From positions 209,695 to 273,694 of the forward strand of contig JADLZK010006437.1 of assembly GCA_015847255.1 (NCBI GenBank): a DNA stretch of 64,000 nt, in the 5' to 3' direction. Under the pieces are notes generated by a model. That model was not told the origin of the DNA. It saw nothing but the letters and a program-made list of their open reading frames with translations, and made no database searches. Origin of the DNA: Hyparrhenia diplandra (taxonomy: Eukaryota; Streptophyta; Magnoliopsida; Poales; Poaceae). Shown piece by piece: positions 11,691-21,801 of the stretch (position 1 is its first letter; every line of letters starts with the position of its first letter). The translations under genes and the position numbers were made by a program.

Positions 11691-13420
11691 TGAAGGTTAT
11701 CAACAAGATAGTTCGTGCAAGTAGCCATGCTCCCGGAATTTTTAGAAAGACATTGAAGGATGTCCAAGTAAATGGTATCTTGTCTTCCGTGTGATATATT
11801 GCCCGCATGACATTACACTCGTTTCTTCATTAACAAAACAAACCATACTTAATTATGCTAAAGTTTTCTAGTGGGTCCACATCAGATATTCACTCATTTT
11901 CATATTCACTTCAAGTATATAGACCGTTTGACATTTAATGTATTCATGATACAGGGCTACACAATTCCAAAGGGATGGTTGATCGTGATAAACCCCATGG
12001 CAGTTCATTTAAATCCTTCAAATTTCAAAGATCCACTCACTTTTTAATCCATGGAGGTGGCAGGTTAGCGAGTGTTTCTTAAAATAAACTACTTCATCCT
12101 TTACACTTTGTAAATTTTATGTGTGCATCAACATTGAAAAGGGGAATTAGATGCCAAACTGAATTTACCATATCAATAAAAATAAATGCACAAAAGGTGA
12201 ATGCGTAAGGGTCTTAAAGGGTCAAAAACATTAGAATTTATCACTACTTAAGTTACACTTTTACATCACAAGAGTATAGAACGAAGAAATAAGATCTATC
12301 AATTTGATATTGATGAATATATGTTAGATAGAAAATGCAAAATGATTGGAATGCTACTCATCCATATATGTATCCTTTAGTATCTATCAATAAGGAACAT
12401 TATTGTTTTTATCCTAACCATATTTGTAAAGCATCATCAATATATTTTACTAACTTGATCAATATATAGAGTAAATAGATCACCTTGATGCTTCCCTACG
12501 CCTCGTATATGCATCCTCATGCTTAAGATCAAACAATTTCAGTTAGTATCCGAGGAGTTCGAGCTTATTTTATGACATAGGTAAACTCCTACACATAAAC
12601 CAAAAAATATCAAAGATTTTTAGTTCAATTCAAAAGAATAGTATATGATGTGGTTATTATGCCACAACATTACCAAAACCAAACACGGAAATACTTACGT
12701 ATATCATAACAATGCAGATTTAACTGTATCGGTATCACACTGAAAATAATGTGTTGAACAATGAAATAATTAACTAGGCACCTTAATGAGTTCTGAAAAC
12801 GCAAAAATGCATTGCTAAAATCTATAGGACGCCATTGGGAGCTCCTTAATGAAGAATTTCATACCATTTGGAGAAGGTGCAAGGTATTGCATGGGTGCTG
12901 ACCTCACTAAGCTTCGTGATGACAATGTTCCTCCATGAGTTAGTCACAAAATACAGGTACAAATACTAACTACAGTATGCATTTATGTTTCATACAAAGT
13001 AGCTTTTTTGATGAAATGCATACAAAGTTATAAAAACACATATATGTCCTTGAGAAAACATAGTGCAACCTTTATTTCAACCAATATGACATACGAAACT
13101 TCGCATGGAATACATCAACCATTGATACAAACATAGATACTCCTTCCATTAATTTGTTATTGCTTGGTTTTATGAGTGCACTACCACCTCTTATCATATT
13201 TTTATGTCTTAGACAAGAGCTTTCTTAACCAGCCAATTAATTCAACCGTCTTGTCGAATTGGAGGTATTATATTGATTCGTGTTCTTTTCTCGGTCATGT
13301 AGATGGAAGGAGATCGAGTGGAGGTCAAACATATCGTATTTCGGATGTTGTATTCCTACAAGACTATCGCATTCAAACTTTTCCCAAGGTTTCGATTGTA
13401 ATAAAATTGATGAATGAGCA

Positions 13421-13912
13421 TATGCACAATATATGTACTACCTTGGGTGATTGTAGTGTAATATGGGGATCAATAGTATGCCTTTATTGCAGTTTGAACA
13501 TCACATATACAATACGTTATGTAGTGCGTACTTGTTTGTTTATGTGTGGGTTTGTGAAAATTTGTGGCAATAAATATGGCTGCTCATGTATGCATCCATA
13601 CAAATGTATCTACTTTGATGTACTCATGTTTGAACAAATGTAAGTCAAGTTGATTATATGTACAACTCAATTAGTATCGGTTAGTTTGTCCTAGAAACTA
13701 AGTTTCAAATTTAAATTTGTAGAAAACATAATTTATATTAGAGTTCAATGCATGAGAGGTCCTTGAACTTGTCATGAGGTGTCACTTAGGTCCTCGAAAT
13801 TGAAAGTGCATTTTTGATACACAAATTGGCAAATGGTGCACCGTAGGTCCACACTTGCCATGTGGCGTAAAAAAAATATGCACTTACCCCCTTGAAAAAA
13901 ATATTCCCTTAA
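13421..13912. other. Region downstream of the P450 pseudogene, nothing identified
   Basis: AT-rich sequence between the P450 relic and the CACTA element. The last part (13750-13912) resembles flanks of other high-copy repeats (GGTCCTTGAACTTG, GGTCCTCGAAATT), but no ends can be defined. Confidence 0.4.
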
Positions 13913-14928
13913 CACTAGTACCGAAATTATTTTGGGTGACGGGCGCTTATTGATTTTGCGTGGGGGCATACGCGCCCGTCACCCATGCAAGGTCACGGAA
14001 AATAGGGGAACACCCGTGGCGGGCAGTCTGCCCGTCACGGTTAATAAAAAATTAAAAACAAAAAGCCCGCACGGGCCTAGATTCGGGCCTAGGTCTGGGC
14101 CGGGCGCCGTGCCCACCGGGCCGATCCGGCCAGAAGCGCCGCCCTCGAGCGCCCCGCCCGCCGCCGAGGAGTTGCCGCCGTGCCACTGCCGCCGAGCGCC
14201 CCCCGGGCCGCCCGGAGAGGCCGGCGCCGGCCGCTACCGAGCGCCCCCCCCGCGCCGCCAACCGAGAGGCCGGCGGGCCGCCACTGCCGCCGCCGATCCG
14301 CCGCTTCCATGCCGGATCCGCCGCCCCATGCCGGAACCGGGCCACGCCGCGCCGGGGAAACGCTGATCCGCGCCCATGGCCGAACCGCCGCGGCCGCCGA
14401 GGACGCCTGGATCCGTCGCCCATGGCGGATCCGCCGCGGGGCAGCCGGGAAATGGTTGGATCCGTCCGCCCATGCCTAAGAACCGCCCAGATCCGCCGCC
14501 CATGCCGGTGCCTCCGCCGCCGGTGAGTGGGGAGGGGAGGAGGAGGGCCCGCCGTAGAGAGTGGGAGCGAGTGTGAGTCCTGAGTCGCGGCCGGCCGCTG
14601 TCGCTGAGAAGCCGAGGAGGGAGTCGTGGTGAGAGAGGCGAGAGTCGGAGTGAGGCCGAGTCCCCCCAAACCCTAACTCTAGCTATATATGCGAATATGA
14701 TATCGGGCCTTTCTCGGGCGGTTGGGCCTCTTCATTTTCCGTGGCGACCTTTTAAAATGCCCGTCACGGTAATTGATTTGGCGTGGGGCAGGCGCATTGC
14801 CCGCCACGTAAAATAAAAACGCCCGCCACGCAAAATAAAGGCTGATTTTTGCGTGGCGGGCGACTCGTACGGCTATCCACGGAAAATAAACCCGGAGACA
14901 TCTCGCAAAAATCAATTCGTTAGTAGTG
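13913..14928 (-). mobile_element. Complete small CACTA element, TSD TAA, with promoter-like cargo
   Basis: The left end is CACTAGTACCGAAATTATTT and the right end is the complement of CACTACTAACGAATTGATTT; perfect TAA duplications flank it (13910-13912, 14929-14931). Subterminal repeats (GTGACGGGCG, GCCCGTCACG, GCGTGGCGGGC) occur at both ends. The 600-bp centre is extremely GC-rich. On the minus strand it starts with CATATATAGCTAGAGTTAGG (about 14690) and a CT-rich leader, like a plant promoter and 5' UTR, followed by open Gly/Arg/Pro-rich frames without domains. No transposase, so it is non-autonomous; the strand given is that of the promoter-like cargo. Confidence 0.9.
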
Positions 14929-14931
14929 TAA

Positions 14932-15829
14932 ACAAAGGTTGGCCCAAGATGGTGAAGACGAAGCCGACGCCGCTACTGTGGCGATGCTAGCGCCGCCGTT
15001 GTTTGTGTGCGCGCCACCTCCCTATGCTAGGTCCTCACCAAGGTCGTCGTTGTGTTTAGTGATCGATGATTTGATGGTATAAAACTTCATAGCGACCAAT
15101 AATCTGTCCCTATGAACTAGCACAATCATATATAATATTAATTTCATACTAACAAGATTTTTAAACCTAATAAACATATATGACATGTCACATTACTCAT
15201 CAACCACATACATATATAAAGCATAGTTGCCCACAACACTCAATAACCACATTGCAAGATAAAGTTATCTATTATAAATTATTTTTCTCAACAAAAATCA
15301 TTTAGTTATTTTCATGTAATAAAATAGAGTTTATGAGCATTTGTTCCTAAACCTATTTAAGTGACGATTTATTTTAATAGAATTTGTCCAAACTAAATTT
15401 TAACTATTAGTTTTCTTAAAATAATCATGTTAAAGGTATGGGCAAGTTTCAATTTGAGTTGGCTCGTTCTCTAGTTCAAACCAAGCTATACTTATCTCTT
15501 TCTAATTTTCTATAAGTCAATTTGTGTTGTATATGCATCATGCATGTTTGTGTGTGCCTTGGATTTTGCTTGGTTTTATTTGGAGTTAACCCTTTTGATG
15601 AAAACCCTACTTTTTTTTTTTTGTTTTGATGGATTGATGAAAATCCCTAGTAAAATGGAAACCTTCCTTAACGGGCAGCTGGCCAACAGGCTCAGTTCGG
15701 AAGACCAAGCCCGAGCCCGACCCCCACTCGGCCCAGTTTTGTTTTTCCTTCCTTTCATTCCAGCGGCCCATGCACGGAAACATGCACATGGCCAGCGGTA
15801 GCTCGCTGAGGCATGTGGTTTTGGATGGA
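14932..15829. other. Intergenic region, no gene identified
   Basis: AT-rich with no coding signal. The segment 15690-15780 (CCCACTCGGCCCAGTTTTG, then CAGCGGCCCATGC) is related to 21945-22030 on the far side of the Harbinger element. Confidence 0.5.
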
Positions 15830-16892
15830 GGAAAAGTCTACTTTTCGGTCCCCCAACTTTTTGGGCGATTTTGGTCCTCAACTCCAAAACCGGACAAAAG
15901 CGGGTCCTCAACTTTTGAAACCGTGCAGATTTCGTCCGCCGGCGGTTTTGGACGGTGGTTTCGCTACGGGTAACTCCGGTTTTGCTACAGTGACCGTGGT
16001 TTCGTTTTTTTTTTTTTTTTTTTATTTATTTAATTTGAATCTTTCAAAAATCATAGTAAATCACAGAAAATTCATAAAATAGAAAATCCAATTTTGTTGG
16101 ACTCCACATGAGTAGAAGAGCCAATGAATATATAATATGGTATACTTTAATATAAAATTTTTGCTATGAAGGTTTTGCCTTTTTCTTTTTATTTATTTCA
16201 GCTCAATATTTAAAAATCATAATAAATTATAAAAAATCATAAAATTGAAAAAAAATAATTTTTTGCTAGACTCCACATGAGCATATTTACACAATAAAGA
16301 TATATAGGTGTACTATTTAATTTATTGGCGGGGATCCATCGGGTTTACAAAATTCAGACGCATGGATCAAGACAAAGAAACCTAGCTAACCTAACCTAGC
16401 TAACCTAACCCATTTAAAGAGCCACAAGAACTACGCATTGTGTTATTGCGCGCCTCATGCGAGTCCAACAAAATTGAATTTCTTATTTTATAATTTTTTA
16501 CGTAATTTACTATGATTTTTAAAGATTGAGTGAAATAAAAAAAAAGGCAAAACCTTCTAGCAAAAACTTTGTACAAAAGTATATCATATTATATATTCAT
16601 TGCGTAGCTCTACTCATGTGGAGTCCAACAAAATTGATTTTCTATTTTATGAATTTTCTGTGATTTACTATGATTTTTGAAAGATTCAAATTTAAATAAA
16701 TAAAAAAAAAAAAAACGAAACCACGGTCACTGTAGCAAAACCGGAGTTCAGCGAAAAACCACCGTCCAAAACCGAGGGACTAAATCCGCACGGTTTCAAA
16801 AGTTGAGGGACCCGCTTTTATCGGGTTTTGAAGTTGAGGGACCAAAATCGGACTTTCTCGAAAAGTTGAGGGACCAAAAGTAGACTTTTTCC
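15830..16892. mobile_element. Mutator-like element (long-TIR MULE), TSD TTGGATGGA
   Basis: The ends are GGAAAAGTCTACTTTT and its complement, flanked by perfect 9-bp copies TTGGATGGA (15821-15829, 16893-16901), the duplication length of MULEs. The arms (about 15830-16285 and 16440-16892) are long inverted repeats containing GGTCCC.CAACTTTT, ACCGTGGTTTCG with a T run, and CCAACAAAATTG blocks. The short centre holds a duplicated CTAGCTAACCTAAC. There is no transposase. The whole element could fold into one long hairpin. Confidence 0.92.
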
Positions 16893-17699
16893 TTGGATGG
16901 ACTACTAGCTCATTTCATATTGGGACTACTGAATATTATTGGACGATGTGCACCAAAACTTTATATTTTTTAAAAAAAGAAGAAATATACTGGTAGTAGT
17001 GTGTGGACCATGAGAAAACAAGGAAATTTATTATTTTTCCTTTACTTATGTAAGGGAAAAAATCAAGTCTTTTGTGTTTTTTTAGAATATTCAAGTCTTT
17101 TTTGTGTGGCAAGGTGTAGCCATTGTGGGCCTCACAAAAAAAGTCTAGAATACGCTCGAAAAAAAAAAAAAAATGCCGTCTGGTCTGCATCCCCTAACCG
17201 TGTGTTTGGTTTGAGGTTGTGTGGGTTGGGTTGCCTCCAACCCCTGTTTTTAGGGATGGCTCCAACCCCGACTTTGGTTGTTCCGGGTTAGGTTCGACCC
17301 AGTTTCTTGTTTGGTTGGAGGAATGTGATAGGGTTGGAGCCAACCCATCTCTTGTTTGGATGGATGGATTGGAACCAAAACCTGATTGTGCTCACCTCTC
17401 GCACTCAATTGGTGAGGTTACCCCCTCTCAATATAAACGACAACACAGCACATACACATTGTAATTCCAAAGAACACATAGCAAATATATTTCATATGCT
17501 TGCATTTCCAAACGTGACCACATAAAAGTCTTGGCCACATTAGAAATAAAGGTCTTAGGCCATATCCATAGGCACATTACATACAATACCATGTCCTATG
17601 CTTGCACAATGCATCAAGTTCAAGCCTTTTACAATATAGATCAAGTTCAAGGCTTCCACATAGCACGATACAAGCATTCTTAAACCACAAATATAAAGT

Positions 17700-18724
17700 T
17701 CTATGTGGTAGTAACAAAATAACCATCCCATTACTACAACTTACCCTTACTGCCTCCGGGGTAGTTGTCGGCAAGAATGCTTTTGCAACCCAATTGAGCT
17801 TATGCTCAAAAAGATAAGGAGTTGAAAGCTCTAGCTATGTGGGGATTTGCAACCAAGTAAGAGTGGTAGAAGGATAAGTGAGTGTCATTGAAACTACCAC
17901 TCATAGCCATCAAGTTGTCATACAAATCGGTAGGCACATCATTGTCATTTTTCCCCACTTTCTCTATTGCCTTCGCTAACTTCACACTTCCCCATTTAAT
18001 TGCATCAACTAATGGATCTTGTTCACTCCCTGGCCCTCTTCTTGCCCTTGTTGGTCGATTAGCCTTGGTGGTATTTCTAGCAGATGAAGTTGCCACATTG
18101 TTGTCTTGAGTTGCACCCCCATCACTCCCCATCCCCGCGAACAACACTCTCCAAATCCTCGTACTTTCCTCCTCCATTGTCCCTAGAGGTGCACTAGAGT
18201 CCTTTGCAAACAAACCTGTAGCCATGGTACTTCCCCATATTGTGTACATCTCATAAAAAGTGCATAATAGGCTTGTTCAAATATTCAGCATCGGTCTTGT
18301 GAACCTACAATTTCAGCAAGGCACAATAAATTCAGCAAGGCACAATAATGCCAATGAAACAATAATTTCAGCAAGAAATTATGTGAGCAAGTAAATGAGG
18401 ACGGCGCCAATACCTTAATATGATCATTGTAGTGCTCATCATCAAGAGTTATAGTGTAGGTTTCTTCATCCCAACCAGCAGCACTCAAAACCACGAAGGT
18501 CACATATTTTTTTACGAAACTTCTTTTTGCCATGTCTTTTGGTGATTCTTGACCTGGTCACCACTGCAAGACAATGCCAAATTTTTTTCTTGAAGAGCCT
18601 TTGCACACGTATTGTAGTGTACCATCTTGTGGGTAGATGAAGTCTTGGTGCCATTGACCACTAGATTTGCAAGGTATTCGAGCATAAAGACTGACCAATT
18701 TGAAGTCCAAGTAGCATGTTCCAT
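17700..18724 (-). pseudogene. PIF/Harbinger ORF1-like protein (SANT/Myb-like), broken
   Basis: Starting at 18724 the minus strand reads MEHATWTSNWSVFMLEYLAN, a Trp-rich SANT/Myb-like DNA-binding start typical of plant PIF-associated proteins. It continues through ALQEKN..SGDQVKNH.KTWQK, SAAGWDEETYTITLDDEHYNDHIK and, after an intron near 18290-18412, TDAEYLNKPIMHF and MYTIWGSTMATGLF. The C-terminal part ends with SLSF and, in another frame, LPTTTPEAVR. Frameshifts lie near 18255, 18520-18560 and 17806. Such proteins help the transposase bind the ends and enter the nucleus; this copy is not functional as read. Confidence 0.8.
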
Positions 18725-18956
18725 TTACCTACAAAATTTCAGCAAAGCATAATATAGCTAGAAATAATTTGAACAAGGCATAATGTCATGAAACAATAAT
18801 TTCAGCAAAGTAGCAATCAAATATCTCAACAAATATGTCCTCGAATACAATTTCAGCCACTACAATTGTTCTTACACATAACAATGATCAACAAATATAA
18901 CTAGTAGCAATGGTCCTTTGGAATATAAAATACAACACAAATTACATTGTCCAATA

Positions 18957-20310
18957 CTAGTTTCCATGGCTTTGGCGATCAGCCCACATTTGGTCAGCCA
19001 AGCCTTGCCTAAAAGCTACCATAATGGCACTCTCACTTGCTGTCCCAGCCCATGTGGTGTCTTGGGTGTTCTCATCATTGTCACTTGGTATATTGAATTC
19101 ATCACTACCATCTTCAATCACCCAATTATGTATGATGCAAACAAGCAACAACAACATCTACTTGAGTTTCATAATAAAAAAAGGAGAGGCATCATCAAGA
19201 ACTTTGAATCTTCTTTTTAGTGCTCCAAATGCTTGCTCTACTATTATTCTCAATGCACTTTGTGTCTATGGTTGAACAATTCCTTCTCATTTTGCACCGG
19301 ATTATTCCCCATTCATTCAAGTGGTAGCGTACACCCCGAAAAGGGGGGCATAAATCCTGGTTTGGTTCCATATCCACCATCCACCGGATAATATTTACCT
19401 AACATATGATTTATAGTTAAGTTAGATCTCAATGGTCCATTAATTTTGATGAACAAATTTTTTGGGCAAGATTAATCTATTACCTTGTGGCACACCTAAG
19501 GCCATTCTCACGTGCTAAAGCATCACGTAAAAACAAGTGCATCATGTGCTGTCCCCCTCCCATCCGGCCAAGACATAGGTGAACTTTTTGTTGAAAATCT
19601 ACGGCCGCTAGTACATTTTGAGTACAATGCTTGTATCTACCACTAAAGGCATCTTTGCATTTCCTTTGGAACAGTGGCTCGGACATGTGTACCATCAAGT
19701 GCTCCTATACAATCCTACGTGGTGTTCAAAGAAGTCAAGATTAGGCCAATTATGGGTTTGTCAAAATATTAAGAATATGGCATAAGGTTAGTCAGCACAC
19801 CTCAAAGTATGGATACCACCTTGTGTCTCCTTCTATTTTAATTTGGAGTGTCCAATGAAGGGGGCCTAATATATTCCTCTCGTAGCTCACAAATAGCATG
19901 AAGAACTTTGTTGAAATAACGACCGACCGTTTCTCGGGATCTATCGAAATTGGTTGCAATTACTCTATTCCTAACATTGTGTCCCACAAGATGTAGAAAC
20001 ATTGCCACTTGCTCCTCAACAGATATATGAATGGTATCTTCAAGTAAAGCATAATCTCTAAGCGACTTACAAAACCTAAAGAAACGTGCTTTGTTCATTC
20101 TCAAGACGTCTACACAAGTTGTGTCATTCCTCAGATTTTGTCATCTAGGTATTCAATTCTCTTCCTATCCCTTTCACATATTGGTGCATAAGTAATCCCT
20201 TCCCTTCTTGCAACTCGTTTTCTTTTCCTAGACCTTGCAACAATTGCCATGACACACAACAACCAATGTGCAGCACAAAGACAAACAAATGCTTTGAGTC
20301 TCCTATCCAT
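18957..20310 (-). pseudogene. PIF/Harbinger DDE transposase (DDE_Tnp_4 type), broken
   Basis: The likely start is at 20310 (MDRRLKAFVCLCAAHW). After a frameshift near 20120 comes the helical region RMNKARFFRFCKSLRDYALL..EDTIHISVEEQVAMFLHLVGHN and VGRYFNKVLHAI. The first catalytic aspartate is in CIGALDGTHV (about 19690-19715), then TQNVLAAVDF, the second in AHDALVF/LRDALARENG (frameshifted), then PPFRGVRYHLNEWG, the catalytic glutamate in VEQAFGALKRRFKVLDD (about 19210-19250), and CIIHNWVIED. It therefore keeps D, D and E as codons, but several indels and stops break the frame. It cut and pasted this element family; it may now be mobilised only in trans. Confidence 0.88.
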
Positions 20311-21801
20311 CTACATACAGCAGGCATTTCACTATTAATGACTTGGCAAAATTACTAGTTAGGGTTTCCATGTAGTAACACAACAATCTTAGAATCAAAC
20401 ATCAATCTATAAGCATCGATCTGCCATTAACACACCTGAAGGATGGGGGATGATTTTTACCTTGACTTTGTGTCTGTCAGAGCAAAGGCGGCTTTTCTTC
20501 TAGGGGAGTTCCAAAGGGAGCCGACCCGACCGCCATTAACACACCTGAATTTTGCAAGCTGAATTACTGAATGTTGCAACCTGTATTACTGAAAGTTCCT
20601 ATGCAATATAGTTTCCGTCAAATTAGACCTTGCTAACATTGCTAGATATATATATGTGCAAGACATTAACTAATCCACCATTTTAGATAAAAAAATATAG
20701 CGATGATCTACAAAAGATAAATACTAGAAGCTTGATCTTATCACCTGTTTCTGTTTGAAAATCTGTTAAGATGCCCACTGGCCACTGTAATTTAATTGTA
20801 AAATTTGTCTTGTCTACACTGCATGCAACTTAAATAAAAAACTGTATGAAAATGAAATGGTTCAGTTCAGTCCACTGTTTAAATTTAAAAAAAAAATCGA
20901 TGCAATGTATCCTTATTCCTTACTTAAGTACAGAAGGCACTTGAGAGAGTAACATGGTTCGAAATAACTATTGCCAAGGAAAATACACCGAGCAATAATT
21001 GCCATAACCGACAAGAACCAATATGAAGCAGCAGCACAAATGAGAACCTTCTTCCTCTTATCCATCTACATGCCACAGAATAAATTTGTGACTACAAATG
21101 ACCTAACAATAATACCAGCTAGGGTTTCCATGTACTAACACACATCCATCATGGATCTACAGCAAACATCTATCACACATGAACAAGAATGAAGAATAAA
21201 GCATGGATCTAGAAGAAACAAGACTCATTTTACCTTGAAAATGGAGGGAGCAAACCGGTGGAGGGAGGGAACCGATGGAGGGAGGGAACCGGTGGAGGGG
21301 ATCGGATCCCGGCCGGCGGGAGGGCACACACCGGCGGGAGGCGAGGTTCCCGCCAGGTCCGGGCGGCGGCGGTGGGGGGTCGGCGTCGGTCGGCGGGGGT
21401 CCGGCGGCGCTGTTCTTCCAGGGCGGCGCGGCGGTGCGGGCCGGGCCGGGCCGGGCGGCGGCGGGGCCGGGCCGGGCGGCGGTCCTCTTTGTCGGGAGGA
21501 GGCGCCGGGGCCGGTCGAGAGAGGGAGAGAGATAGGAGCGGTGGTGATCGGGTGAGATTTCCACGGGAGAAAGGATAAGGTGGGTGCCCGTGACCGCAGT
21601 GATGATGCCGGTGACGACGCCAACCCGGGCGGAGCCGCTCCGTCCGTGAGACTTCGACGACGGACGAAGTTGAACCCGCATCTTGGGAGTATATTCTCTC
21701 GGGTTCGGCTCATCCCCTCCCCAACCCCCATCCAAACGCGGGCAAAAAACGGGTTCGACCCACCCGGGTTCGACCCATCCATCCATCCAAACACACGGTA
21801 A

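Larger units (their letters stand above)
7025..13420 (+). pseudogene. Cytochrome P450 pseudogene, CYP87-like (CYP85 clan)
   Basis: Seven exon relics lie in family order with recognisable splice sites: 7025-7180 (LFDITVK, then ISFPLCVPGTKFY in another frame), 7311-7563 (I-helix, FIFAGIALAPTT; KFLSDNP), 8742-8832 (EEHEAILKK..ITWEECKSMTFTNQ), 11696-11774 (K-helix, HAPGIFRKTLKDV), 11955-12063 (GYTIPKGW..HLNPSNF..NPWRWQ), 12828-12956 (haem loop FIPFGEGARYCMG with the cysteine intact) and 13303-13420. Frameshifts occur near 7120, 8797, 12048 and 12930. The invariant ExxR glutamate is changed (NKIVR instead of NETVR). The first exons are absent, replaced by CACTA and LINE sequence. CYP85-clan enzymes oxidise sterols, terpenoids and related lipids, but this copy cannot work. 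The CYP87 assignment comes from remembered family motifs and needs a search. Confidence 0.85.
17198..21798 (-). mobile_element. Full-length PIF/Harbinger element, TSD TAA
   Basis: The terminal inverted repeats begin CCGTGTGTTTGG at both ends and perfect TAA duplications flank the unit (17195-17197, 21799-21801), the 3-bp target of PIF/Harbinger elements. The TIRs continue into related GGTTGG/GGGTCGAACCC-rich subterminal sequence. Two minus-strand genes are present, a SANT/Myb-like ORF and a DDE transposase, both broken. A GC-rich leader (about 21240-21560) lies near the 5' end. A segment around 20270-20400 is repeated around 21010-21150. Confidence 0.93.

Noticed and set aside
14052..14669. 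Long GC-rich open frames (up to 205 codons) inside the CACTA element
   Set aside because: They overlap on both strands, are Gly/Arg/Pro-rich without domains and result from high GC content.
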